DNA of 25,137 nt, from the NCBI GenBank assembly GCA_900542625.1, contig UQOH01000027.1:1-25137 (forward strand). The letters are read 5' to 3'. Positions 7,902-15,727 of the stretch are shown one piece after another. Both the position numbers and the translations under genes were made by a program. A model generated the notes under the pieces. That model did no database searches, was not told where the DNA came from, and saw only the letters and a program-made list of their open reading frames with translations. Each line of letters starts with the position of its first letter. Within the stretch, counting starts at the first letter, position 1. The DNA comes from an uncultured Fusobacterium sp. (GTDB taxonomy: Bacteria > Fusobacteriota > Fusobacteriia > Fusobacteriales > Fusobacteriaceae).

Positions 7902-9323
7902 ATGAATAATGTATTTTTCAAAGAATTTTTAATGGTTAGTGATGTAAAAACTATCATTTTCTTAGCAGTTCTTGTGGTAATTCTTATGATACTTAACAAA
8001 CTGCCTAAAAAGAAATTCAGCTTTTCAGCGAAAGTAATGATAGCAACAGTTGTAGGATTATTTTTAGGACTAGGGATTCAGCTTACAGCAGGATTTCCGG
8101 CAGATCCAATGAAACTTGATTTCATTAGAGAAACAACTTTATGGTACAGCCTTCTTGGTGGAGGATTTATCTCTTTAATCAGAATGCTTGTAATTCCTTT
8201 AGTAATGGTATCTATTATTCACGTTATTATCAACATGAAAGAAGATGCAAAACTTGGTGAATTAGTGCAAAGAACTTTAGTTATAACTTTAGTGATGGTT
8301 GCAGTATCTGTTGCTTTAGGACTTTTCCTAGGAAATTTATTCAATGTTGGACACGTTGAACAGGCAGCAGTTGTTGAAGGGGCAAATAAGATAAGAGAAG
8401 TTAAGAACATTGTAGAAACTTTAAAAGCTCTTATTCCTGCAAACCCAGTTGAAGCTATGGTTAAATTAAACATTGTTGGTCTTGTAATTTTCTCAGCAAT
8501 TGTTGGTGTGGCAGCAAAAAGAATGTCTAAAAAATATATGGACGTTGTAAAACCATTCTTCGATTTAATAAACGCTATGCAGAAAATAATCGTTTCTATG
8601 GCTATGAGTATTATTAAATGGATGCCTTTAGCAGTAGTTCCATTACTTGCAAATACAATTGCACAAAAAGGAATCGGAGCTATTGTAGAAGTAAGTAAAT
8701 TCATATTAGTATTATATCTTGCAGTAGCAATTATGTTTGTTCTTCAAATGGCAGCAGTATCTTTATTCGGATTAAATCCATTTACTTATGTAAAAAAATG
8801 TGTTTCTCTTGCAATACTTGCTTTCACTTCAAGATCAAGTGTTGGATGTCTTCCAGTTACAATTTCAACATTAACTCATAAACTTGGAGTAACTGAATCA
8901 ACAGCAAGTTTTGTTGGAAGTTTTGGAACAACAGCAGGAATGCAGGGATGTGCAGGTATATTCCCGGCTTTAACAATAGTTTTCGTAACTAATATGAGCG
9001 GACAGACAGTTGATTTAACATTAATAGTTATGTCAATAATCGTTGTTTCAATCGGTTCACTTGGAATTGCAGGAATCCCTGGAACAGCAACAATGGCAGC
9101 ATCAGTTGGATTATCGGGAACAGGGCTTGCAGGATTATTCCCATTAGTTAACCCAATCTTAGCTATTGACCCAATTATTGATATGCCAAGAACAATGTTA
9201 AACGTTATCGGTTCTGTAACAAATGCTTTAATGGTTGATAAAAGTTTAGGATTAATTAATATGGAAGTATATAATGATCCTAAAGCAGGAAATGAAGCAG
9301 CTGCAGCTGAAGAGTTTGAATAA
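7902..9323 (+). CDS. tcyP: TcyP-like L-cystine:cation symporter (DAACS family)
   Basis: Inner-membrane secondary carrier of the dicarboxylate/amino acid:cation symporter family, predicted to import cystine. It is rich in hydrophobic segments (about 8 plus re-entrant loops). It carries the TcyP-type signatures FTSRSSVGCLPV near residue 310, SFGTTAGMQGCAGIFPA near 345, and DMPRTMLNVIGSVTNAL near 430. These closely recall B. subtilis TcyP (FTSRSSAGAMPL, NGCAGIYPAM, DMGRTALNVSGSMTAGL, from memory). The 473-residue length fits. The start follows AAGGGG with 6-7 bases of spacing. It is co-directional with the disulfide reductase, so imported cystine, a disulfide, may be coupled to thiol/disulfide redox balance. 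Confidence 0.85.
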   Translation: MNNVFFKEFLMVSDVKTIIFLAVLVVILMILNKLPKKKFSFSAKVMIATVVGLFLGLGIQLTAGFPADPMKLDFIRETTLWYSLLGGGFISLIRMLVIPLVMVSIIHVIINMKEDAKLGELVQRTLVITLVMVAVSVALGLFLGNLFNVGHVEQAAVVEGANKIREVKNIVETLKALIPANPVEAMVKLNIVGLVIFSAIVGVAAKRMSKKYMDVVKPFFDLINAMQKIIVSMAMSIIKWMPLAVVPLLANTIAQKGIGAIVEVSKFILVLYLAVAIMFVLQMAAVSLFGLNPFTYVKKCVSLAILAFTSRSSVGCLPVTISTLTHKLGVTESTASFVGSFGTTAGMQGCAGIFPALTIVFVTNMSGQTVDLTLIVMSIIVVSIGSLGIAGIPGTATMAASVGLSGTGLAGLFPLVNPILAIDPIIDMPRTMLNVIGSVTNALMVDKSLGLINMEVYNDPKAGNEAAAAEEFE

Positions 9324-9345
9324 TAAAAATTTAATATGATAAAGT

Positions 9346-9381
9346 AAAAAAAGGCTATTGGTGTGAATAGCCTTTTTTTTT
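9346..9381. terminator. Bidirectional terminator between tcyP and the EamA gene
   Basis: Stem GGCTATT (9353-9359) pairs with AATAGCC (9366-9372), loop GGTGTG. It is flanked by seven A's on the left and nine T's on the right. It can therefore end transcription of tcyP on the plus strand and of the convergent permease gene on the minus strand. Confidence 0.93.
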
Positions 9382-9447
9382 GGATTATTAATAATATCCT
9401 CTTGAGTGAATATATTATATATAATTTTTTATTTATTTTCAATCTTT

Positions 9448-10302
9448 TTATTTCTTAGATTTCAGAGTTGAATAAAGAACAGTTCCAAGAATTATAATTC
9501 CTCCTACAATTACTTTGAAGTCAGGGATTTCATGGATTAAAATTGCTGCAAGGATAATACCATATAATGGTTCAAGACATGTTATAATTCCTGCAGTCTG
9601 AGTTTTAACATATTTCATTCCGCCGATAAAAAGTGTATGAGGCAGAGCTGTAAAAAGTGTTCCAAGCAGAATTGTAAGGAAAAGATTGGAAACAGATATT
9701 ACAGGCTGACTTACAAAATAGAAAGGCAGAAGAAGAAAAGATGCTACTCCCTGTTCATAAAATGCAATCATTGCACCGCTGTAATCTTTAGTGAATTTTC
9801 TGTTTAATACAGAAAGAAAAGCATAAGTAAATCCTGAAAGAATACCCATAAGAGCACCTATTGTCATTTCATTTCCAAATTCAAATTCAGGAACAACGAA
9901 AAATATACCTATAAAAGTGACAACAGCAGTTATAATATCAGAAATCTGTAATTTTTCCTTAAAGAAATAAGGTTCTATGAAAGTAACAAACACAGGGAAT
10001 GTAGAAAAAGTCAGAAGCCCGATAGCTACTGTAGAAAGTTTTATTGATTCATAGAAAGTAGTCCAGTGCACTGCAAGAAGTACTCCAAGGAAAATAAATG
10101 AAAGATAATGTTTTTTATCTTTTAGTCTGGTATCCTGTTTTTTTATTTTCATAAAAGCTAAAATAGACAGAGATGAGAAAACAACTCTTCCTAAAACAAG
10201 AATAATACTTGGAAGTGTAATAAGTTTTCCGAAAACTCCAGTAAGACCAAAAAGAAGTACAGCAAAGTGTATCTGTAAAAGACTTTTGTTTTTGTTAAGC
10301 AT
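9448..10302 (-). CDS. EamA/DMT-superfamily permease
   Basis: Inner-membrane transporter of the drug/metabolite transporter superfamily, probably an exporter of an amino acid or other metabolite; the substrate cannot be read from sequence. The 284 residues form about ten hydrophobic segments in two EamA repeats. The first covers roughly 5-130 (ending VTFIGIFFVVPEF) and the second roughly 147-280, including the late motif LEPLYGIILAAILIHEIP characteristic of EamA domains. The start is preceded by a GGGGAGA-type ribosome site. The gene has its own promoter (TTGACT-N17-TAAAAT) diverging from the PRD regulator. It ends at the two-way terminator shared with tcyP. Confidence 0.88.
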   Translation of the reverse strand: MLNKNKSLLQIHFAVLLFGLTGVFGKLITLPSIILVLGRVVFSSLSILAFMKIKKQDTRLKDKKHYLSFIFLGVLLAVHWTTFYESIKLSTVAIGLLTFSTFPVFVTFIEPYFFKEKLQISDIITAVVTFIGIFFVVPEFEFGNEMTIGALMGILSGFTYAFLSVLNRKFTKDYSGAMIAFYEQGVASFLLLPFYFVSQPVISVSNLFLTILLGTLFTALPHTLFIGGMKYVKTQTAGIITCLEPLYGIILAAILIHEIPDFKVIVGGIIILGTVLYSTLKSKK

Positions 10303-10350
10303 AAAAATTTCTCCCCTAAAATAAAATTATATAACTACTCGATAAATAGA

Positions 10351-10379
10351 ATTTTATATCAGAAAGCTTTGGAAGTCAA
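10351..10379 (-). promoter_or_regulatory. Sigma-70-type promoter for the EamA permease
   Basis: On the minus strand TTGACT (10379-10374) and TAAAAT (10356-10351) are separated by exactly 17 bases. The start would be near 10344, about 40 bases before the ATG. Confidence 0.75.
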
Positions 10380-10406
10380 TAAAAATTGGAAAAGAAAATA
10401 GATTTA

Positions 10407-10435
10407 TTGCATAAAACTGTAATATTAGTTATAAT
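10407..10435 (+). promoter_or_regulatory. Sigma-70-type promoter for the PRD regulator
   Basis: TTGCAT (10407-10412) and a perfect TATAAT (10430-10435) are 17 bases apart. The predicted start near 10442 leaves a short leader with an AAAGGGG ribosome site before the ATG at 10471. It diverges from the EamA promoter, with the -35 elements facing each other 27 bases apart. Confidence 0.8.
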
Positions 10436-10470
10436 TTTAAATATGCGTGATATTTTGGAAAGGGGTAAAA

Positions 10471-12495
10471 ATGCTGACAAGTAAATCTATAGAATTGCTA
10501 AAATATTTATTAAACAGAAAAGAAAAAATACAGCTGAAAGAACTGGCTGAGCATTTTAAGCTTAGTGAAAGAAGTATCAGATATGAAATTGAAAAGATAG
10601 AAAAGGAAACAGAAAAAGAAAAATTCAATCTGAGTTTAAATAAGGGAGAATGCTGGATTGAAAATTATGAAAATCTTGAGAAATTTCTGGAAAAAAATAA
10701 CGGATATGTTCTTTCTCCAAAAGAAAGAGAATTATATATTTTTCTGAAAATATGTTTTGAGAGAGTAATAAATCAAACAATAATTTCTGATGAGGTAGAA
10801 ATCAGCAAAAGTACTATAAAAACCCATTTGAGAGATATAAGGAAGATGCTTGAAATTTATAATCTTGAATTGGAACTCCTTCCTAAAAAAGGACTTATAA
10901 TAAAAGGAGATGAAGAACAGCTTCGTCAGTGTACATTAAAAGCTGTTTATCTTTCTAAAAAACAAAAAAGCAGATTTTTAGATGAAGTAATAAAAGGTTA
11001 TCTGAAAAATATTAATGAAGAGGGAGTAAAGCTTTTTATTAATTATTGCCAGAAACTTATGGACAAGATAATATCAGATGAAGCTTATGAAATTATTTTA
11101 AGATATTTAATAATTGTAATTTATTTTAATAGAAAAGGGTATACTATAAATTCTATTAAAAATGAAAACTTTTTGAAAAGCATAAAAGAATACGAGGCTG
11201 TACAAACTTCAAAGGCTCTTCTTGAAGGATTTTATGAGATTGAGCTTTCAGAGGCAGAATATCTGAAAATAACAGATTATTTTTTAGGAAGCCACACATA
11301 TAATATATCTTATTCTTATTACGAAAACTGGGTTGAGATAGAAATTATAGTAAGAAACTTTATAGAAAAGGTAAATAACGAACTTGATGTTGATATTTCA
11401 AATGATGAAACTCTTATTCTTGGTCTGGTAAATCATATTAAACCTACGATATACAGAATAAAAAATGGAATTGAACTTGAAAATACAATTTATGAAGAGG
11501 TAGCAGAAAGTTATCCTAAATTGTTTTCTCTTGTAAAAAGCAGTGTAGATGAACTTGAAAAGTTTATAAACAGTGAATTTACAAATGATGAAATAGCTTT
11601 TATAACAATTCATTTTAAAGCAGCTATTGACAGAAATGTAAAAAAGAAAAGAGAGAAACTTAAAGTTTTAATAGTATGCGGTTCAGGATATGGAAGCTCA
11701 AAACTTCTGGCTCAGCAGGTAAAAGATATTTACAGAGTAGAAATAATCGATACAATTCCAAGATATCTTTTAGAGAAAGTTGATAAGAGAAAAGATATTG
11801 ATCTGATTCTTACAACAGTGCCTATTGAAAACTTTACTTCTGAAAGAGAGATAATAAAAGTAAGTCCTCTTCTGACTAAAGAGGACATGCAGAAACTTGA
11901 TAATTATCCGATTCCGAGAGATAATAAAAAAATAATTTTTTCAGAATTAATAAATGTTATAGAAAAAAGTACAGGGCAGAAAGCAGATGATAAACTAATA
12001 ACAGGCTTAAAAGATTTTTTAGACAGCAAACTTATAGACGATATTTTTCATAAAAAGATTACAATTTTTGACCTGTTGTCAGAGCAGAGAATAAAAATTA
12101 AGGGAAAAGCAAAAAATTGGAAAGAAGCTATAATAGAGGCAGGAGATCTTTTGTTAAAAGATGACTGTATAGAAGAGGGATATATTAATGATATGATAAA
12201 AGTAGTTGAAGAGTTTGGAAACTACATTATGCTTGTTCCTGATATAATTTTTCCACATGCAAAGGCAAAAGAAAAGGTTAAAAAGACAGCTTTTTCAATA
12301 GTTTTATATGATGAAAAAATAGATTTTATAGACGGGCAGAAGATAAGCATGGTAATAGCTTTCTGCTCAAAAAATAAAAATGATCATCTTGACGGGCTGA
12401 TAAAAATCATCGATAAGATTGAAGAAAATAACCTCAAAGAGAAAATATTGAAGAGCAAAAACAGCAGAGAAGTAATGAAAAATTTTATAGACTAA
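10471..12495 (+). CDS. PRD-containing PTS transcriptional activator (MtlR/LicR/BglG type)
   Basis: Cytoplasmic regulator of the adjacent PTS operon, expected to be tuned by PTS phosphorylation. Domains in 674 residues: HTH at 1-45 (QLKELAEHFKLSERSIRYEI), a second Mga/HTH-like region around 85-150, PRD1 at about 165-275, PRD2 at about 285-390, a IIB-like domain at 397-480 with C403 in VCGSGYGSS, and a IIA-like domain at about 530-674 with H596 in FPHAK. PRD2 keeps H322 (NHIKP) and H381 (TIHFKAAIDR). PRD1 appears to lack its usual histidine (LIIVIYFNR). The IIA-like domain resembles the separate IIA encoded next. The start at 10471 is chosen over an in-frame GTG at 10447 because AAAGGGG precedes it and the GTG lies only about 5 bases after the predicted transcription start. 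DNA-binding HTHs point to an activator rather than an RNA antiterminator. Confidence 0.9.
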   Translation: MLTSKSIELLKYLLNRKEKIQLKELAEHFKLSERSIRYEIEKIEKETEKEKFNLSLNKGECWIENYENLEKFLEKNNGYVLSPKERELYIFLKICFERVINQTIISDEVEISKSTIKTHLRDIRKMLEIYNLELELLPKKGLIIKGDEEQLRQCTLKAVYLSKKQKSRFLDEVIKGYLKNINEEGVKLFINYCQKLMDKIISDEAYEIILRYLIIVIYFNRKGYTINSIKNENFLKSIKEYEAVQTSKALLEGFYEIELSEAEYLKITDYFLGSHTYNISYSYYENWVEIEIIVRNFIEKVNNELDVDISNDETLILGLVNHIKPTIYRIKNGIELENTIYEEVAESYPKLFSLVKSSVDELEKFINSEFTNDEIAFITIHFKAAIDRNVKKKREKLKVLIVCGSGYGSSKLLAQQVKDIYRVEIIDTIPRYLLEKVDKRKDIDLILTTVPIENFTSEREIIKVSPLLTKEDMQKLDNYPIPRDNKKIIFSELINVIEKSTGQKADDKLITGLKDFLDSKLIDDIFHKKITIFDLLSEQRIKIKGKAKNWKEAIIEAGDLLLKDDCIEEGYINDMIKVVEEFGNYIMLVPDIIFPHAKAKEKVKKTAFSIVLYDEKIDFIDGQKISMVIAFCSKNKNDHLDGLIKIIDKIEENNLKEKILKSKNSREVMKNFID

Positions 12496-12497
12496 AA

Positions 12498-12524
12498 AAG
12501 AGAGTTGAAAAACTCTCTTTTTTT
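12498..12524 (+). terminator. Rho-independent terminator after the PRD regulator
   Basis: Stem GAGAGTT (12500-12506) and AACTCTC (12511-12517) around GAAA, with an A run before and seven T's after. It lies directly behind the stop codon and isolates the regulator from the structural PTS genes. Confidence 0.93.
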
Positions 12525-12541
12525 GTGAATAAAATAGAATC

Positions 12542-12570
12542 TTTCGCATTTTTCTTATGTGAAATATAAT
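12542..12570 (+). promoter_or_regulatory. Regulated promoter of the PTS operon with inverted repeat in the spacer
   Basis: A perfect -10 TATAAT lies at 12565-12570, but the hexamer 17 bases upstream (TTTCGC) is a poor -35, as expected for an activated promoter. An imperfect inverted repeat TTTCGCAT (12542-12549), 7 bases, ATGTGAAA (12557-12564) fills exactly the space up to the -10. It is a candidate operator for the PRD regulator or for another controller. Confidence 0.55.
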
Positions 12571-12603
12571 AAAGATGAAGATAGTGAAAGGGAGATGGAA
12601 ACG

Positions 12604-13038
12604 ATGTTAAAAAAATCATTAGAAAACAGAGTTAATATAGTAGACAGAGTTAAAGACTGGGAAGATGCTATAAGAGTTGCAGCCAAACCTTTAACAGCAG
12701 ATAAATCAGTGGCAGTTTCTTATATAGATGCAATGATAAATAATGTTAAAAAATTTGGAACATATATTGTTGTAGCACCAAAAGTGGCTATGCCTCATTC
12801 AAGACCTGAAGACGGAGTCAATAAAAACTGTCTTGCTCTTTTAAAAATAAATGAAGGAGTAATATTCGGCGGCGGAGAAGAAGAGGAAAAAGTATATCTT
12901 ATCTTTGTACTTGGAGCAGTTGATAACAATTCTCATATAAATACTCTTACAGAACTTATGGATATAATAGATGATGAAGAGAAAGTAGATGCTTTGTCAG
13001 AAGCAGAAACAATTTCAGAAATAATGGATTTAATATAG
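12604..13038 (+). CDS. PTS EIIA component (fructose/mannitol/ascorbate type)
   Basis: Soluble phosphocarrier that takes phosphate from HPr onto H65 (in AMPHSRPEDG) and passes it to the IIB cysteine. At 144 residues it has the normal size of a single-domain PTS_EIIA_2 protein. H111 (NNSHINTL) corresponds to the second conserved His. The reading frame is open back to a GTG at 12559. That codon overlaps the operator and lies upstream of the -10 TATAAT, so it cannot be on the mRNA. AAGGGAG at 12588-12594 sits 9 bases before the ATG at 12604. First gene of IIA-IIB-IIC-kinase-aldolase. Confidence 0.9.
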   Translation: MLKKSLENRVNIVDRVKDWEDAIRVAAKPLTADKSVAVSYIDAMINNVKKFGTYIVVAPKVAMPHSRPEDGVNKNCLALLKINEGVIFGGGEEEEKVYLIFVLGAVDNNSHINTLTELMDIIDDEEKVDALSEAETISEIMDLI

Positions 13039-13083
13039 CAGAAAATAAAATTAATAAAATAGAGGAAAAACAGGAGGAAGAAA

Positions 13084-13359
13084 ATGGTAAAAATTTTAAC
13101 AGTATGTGGAAACGGAATAGGAAGCAGCTTAATGTGTGCAATGAAAATTGAAGAAATCTGTAAAGAAGAGGGAATTGAGGCAGAAGTAGCATCATCAGAT
13201 TTCAACTCAGTAGCAGGAAAAGGAGCGGATTTAATTGTTACTGTAAAACAGCTTGCAGATCAATTAAAAGATTACAATGTTGCAGAAATAAGAAGCTACA
13301 CAAATAAGAAAAAAATTAAAGAAGATGTATTAGACAGAATCAAAGAATTAGCAAAATAA
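13084..13359 (+). CDS. PTS EIIB component (lactose/ascorbate type)
   Basis: Small soluble phosphotransfer protein of 91 residues. The phosphorylated cysteine C8 lies in the P-loop-like VCGNGIGSSLM, typical of UlaB/SgaB-class IIB proteins. It receives phosphate from IIA and hands it to the sugar during transport by IIC. The strong ribosome site CAGGAGGA precedes the ATG. It lies 45 bases after IIA and 54 before IIC with no terminator between. Confidence 0.93.
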   Translation: MVKILTVCGNGIGSSLMCAMKIEEICKEEGIEAEVASSDFNSVAGKGADLIVTVKQLADQLKDYNVAEIRSYTNKKKIKEDVLDRIKELAK

Positions 13360-13413
13360 TTATTTTATTTAAAACGGAACTATATATTTTTATTTAAATT
13401 TAAGGAGGAAAAA

Positions 13414-14784
13414 ATGAACTTTTTAAGAATAATTGCTAACGATATTTTAACTAGCCCGGCTTTTTTACTTGGTCTTATGTCACTTATAGGACTTCTAGCT
13501 TTAAAAAAACCTTTCAATAAATTAATAACAGGAACTTTAAAACCAATTTTAGGTTATATTATGCTTGGAGCAGGAGCAAGTTTTATTGTATCAAACCTTG
13601 ATCCGTTGGGAAAAATGATTGAAAAAGGATTTGGAATTACAGGGGTTGTACCAAACAACGAAGCTATCACTTCAATAGCTCAAAACCTTCTTGGTAAAGA
13701 AACAATGTTTATTCTTGTAACTGGTTTGGTAATCAATATTATAATTGCAAGAGTAACTAAATTTAAATATATATTCTTAACAGGACACCACAGTTTCTTT
13801 ATGGCTTGTATGTTCTCAGCAGTTTTATCAACATCAGGATTAAAAGGAACAGCGCTTGTTTTAATAGGTGGAATATTATTAGGAGCATGGTCAGCAATTT
13901 CTCCAAGCATAGGACAAAAATATACAGATCTTGTAACAGATGATGATGGAATAGCTATGGGACACTTTGGTTCTTTAGGATATTATTTATCAGCTTTCAT
14001 AGGTTCAAAGGTTGGAAATAAAGAAGACAGTACAGAAGATATAGTAATTCCTGAAAAAGTAAACTTCTTAAGAGACAGTACAATTTCTACTGCAATCACA
14101 ATGATAGTTTTCTATTTAGTGGCAGCAATAGCAGCAGGACCTGAATATGTTCAGACTAATCTTTCAAATGGAACTAACTATATTGTATTTGCTTTAACTT
14201 CAGCATTAAGCTTTGCTGTTGGAGTAACAATTGTTTACAATGGTGTTAGAATGATATTATCAGAACTTATTCCAGCATTCCAAGGAGTATCTCAAAAACT
14301 TATCCCTAATGCAATTCCGGCAGTTGACTGTGCAGTATTTTTTACATATGCACCAAATGCAGTTTTAATTGGATTTATCTCTTCATTTATTGGTGGAGTA
14401 ATAGGAATGTTAATTCTTGGAGCGGCAGGAGCTGTACTTATTATACCTGGTCTTGTTCCTCACTTCTTCTGTGGAGCAACAGCAGGAATTTATGGAAATG
14501 CAACTGGTGGTAAAAGAGGAGCAGTTATTGGTTCATTCATTAACGGACTTTTCTTAGCTTTCCTTCCAGCAGCACTTCTTCCAGTATTAGGAAGTATTGG
14601 ATTCCAAAACACAACATTTGGAGATTTTGACTTTGCAGTATTAGGAATTTTAATAGGTAAAGCAGTAGAAAATATAGGAGAAATAGGAGTATACGGAATA
14701 GTTGCAATTCTTTTAGTAATCTTAATTGTTCCTAACTTCATAAAAACAAAATCTCATGTTATCAATGCTAAAGATGAATATTAA
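13414..14784 (+). CDS. PTS EIIC component, UlaA/SgaT family
   Basis: Inner-membrane sugar channel of 456 residues with about 11 hydrophobic segments. UlaA-family signatures are visible: LTGHHSFFMAC near residue 123, SIGQKYTDLVTDDDGIAMGHFGSLGYY near 167-195 (compare the UlaA region around the Gln/His-rich GHQQQ), and GVSQKLIPNAIPAVDC with TYAPNAVLIGF near 290-320. Although UlaA transports L-ascorbate, none of the ascorbate catabolic genes (lactonase UlaG, decarboxylase UlaD, epimerases UlaE/F) is nearby. Another substrate is therefore more likely. The following kinase and aldolase suggest a hexose or hexulose. AAGGAGG precedes the start. Confidence 0.9.
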   Translation: MNFLRIIANDILTSPAFLLGLMSLIGLLALKKPFNKLITGTLKPILGYIMLGAGASFIVSNLDPLGKMIEKGFGITGVVPNNEAITSIAQNLLGKETMFILVTGLVINIIIARVTKFKYIFLTGHHSFFMACMFSAVLSTSGLKGTALVLIGGILLGAWSAISPSIGQKYTDLVTDDDGIAMGHFGSLGYYLSAFIGSKVGNKEDSTEDIVIPEKVNFLRDSTISTAITMIVFYLVAAIAAGPEYVQTNLSNGTNYIVFALTSALSFAVGVTIVYNGVRMILSELIPAFQGVSQKLIPNAIPAVDCAVFFTYAPNAVLIGFISSFIGGVIGMLILGAAGAVLIIPGLVPHFFCGATAGIYGNATGGKRGAVIGSFINGLFLAFLPAALLPVLGSIGFQNTTFGDFDFAVLGILIGKAVENIGEIGVYGIVAILLVILIVPNFIKTKSHVINAKDEY

Positions 14785-14828
14785 AATTTAAAAATTAAGA
14801 ACTGATGTTAATTCAGAAAGGAAGAATT

Positions 14829-15725
14829 ATGAAAAAAATACTTTGTGTAGGACATTCAGCATATGATATAACTTATCTTCTTCCAAATTTTCCTGTAGAA
14901 AATAAAAAATATAAGGCTCAGGACAGAATAATGGTAAGCGGCGGACCGGCAGGGAACGCCTCTTATCTTCTTGGAAAATATGGAGAAGAGGTTTCATACA
15001 TAACAACTCTTGGTAATGATGTATATGGAAGAGAGATTTTAAATGATCTTAAGGCTGTGGGAGTTGATACTAAAAATATAATTGTAAGAGATGAATTTGT
15101 TACTCCATGCAGTATTATAATTACTAATGGAAGCAATGGTTCGAGAACAATTATAAATTACAGAGAAGAAAGAAAAATTGATGGAGTAGAGTTTCAATAC
15201 AAAAACTCTCCTGAAATAATTCTTTTTGATGGACATGAGCTTAAACTTGCTTTAATGGCTGTGGAAAAATTTCCAAATGCAGTAAAAGTTTTAGATGCAG
15301 GAACATATAAAGAGGGAACAAAGGTTCTTGGAGCTCTTGTTGATTATTTAGTATGCTCAGAGGATTTTGCAAAAGATTACTGTGGAGTTGAAAAAATAGA
15401 AGAGGAAGATTTCCTTAATGTTTTATTAAAATTAAAAGAACTTAATAAAAAAACTGTTATAGTAACTTTAGGTGAAAGAGGTTCTATAATGGAAAAAGAC
15501 GGCAAGGTAGTAAAATTTAAAGCATTTAAAACAAAAGCTGTAGACACAACAGGTGCAGGAGATATATTTCACGGGGCATTTGTATATGGTTTAAGCAATA
15601 ATTTTTCTATTGAAAAGAACATAGAATTTGCTTCTGCATGTGCTTCACTTTCTGTGGAGAAACTTGGAGGAAGAAATTCAATTCCTGAGATAGAGCAGGT
15701 ACTAGAAAGAATAAAAAGAGGTTAA
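14829..15725 (+). CDS. PfkB/ribokinase-family sugar kinase
   Basis: Cytoplasmic ATP-dependent kinase, predicted to phosphorylate the sugar phosphate delivered by the PTS. In 298 residues: the substrate-side glycine motif SGGPAGNAS at 37-45, and the PfkB signature DTTGAGDIFHGAF at 239-251 with catalytic base D245. Late GGRNSIP recalls YihV and related ribokinase-like enzymes, though I see no evidence for a sulfosugar. The substrate cannot be fixed from sequence; a ketohexose phosphate is the simplest fit because an aldolase follows. The start is set at 14829 (AAAGGAAG upstream). An in-frame ATG at 14805 would precede the ribosome site. The stop codon is separated from the aldolase start by two bases, so translation is probably coupled. 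Confidence 0.88.
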   Translation: MKKILCVGHSAYDITYLLPNFPVENKKYKAQDRIMVSGGPAGNASYLLGKYGEEVSYITTLGNDVYGREILNDLKAVGVDTKNIIVRDEFVTPCSIIITNGSNGSRTIINYREERKIDGVEFQYKNSPEIILFDGHELKLALMAVEKFPNAVKVLDAGTYKEGTKVLGALVDYLVCSEDFAKDYCGVEKIEEEDFLNVLLKLKELNKKTVIVTLGERGSIMEKDGKVVKFKAFKTKAVDTTGAGDIFHGAFVYGLSNNFSIEKNIEFASACASLSVEKLGGRNSIPEIEQVLERIKRG

Positions 15726-15727
15726 AA

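Noticed and set aside
8219..9442. Antisense reading frames opposite tcyP
   Set aside because: They are shadows of a strongly coding, highly biased gene. They have no ribosome sites and no recognisable domains.
10447..10470. Extended GTG start for the PRD regulator
   Set aside because: It would begin about 5 bases after the predicted transcription start and before the AAAGGGG ribosome site. ATG at 10471 fits better.
14805..14828. Upstream ATG for the sugar kinase
   Set aside because: The ribosome site AAAGGAAG lies between it and the ATG at 14829, and the kinase fold begins at MKKILCVG.
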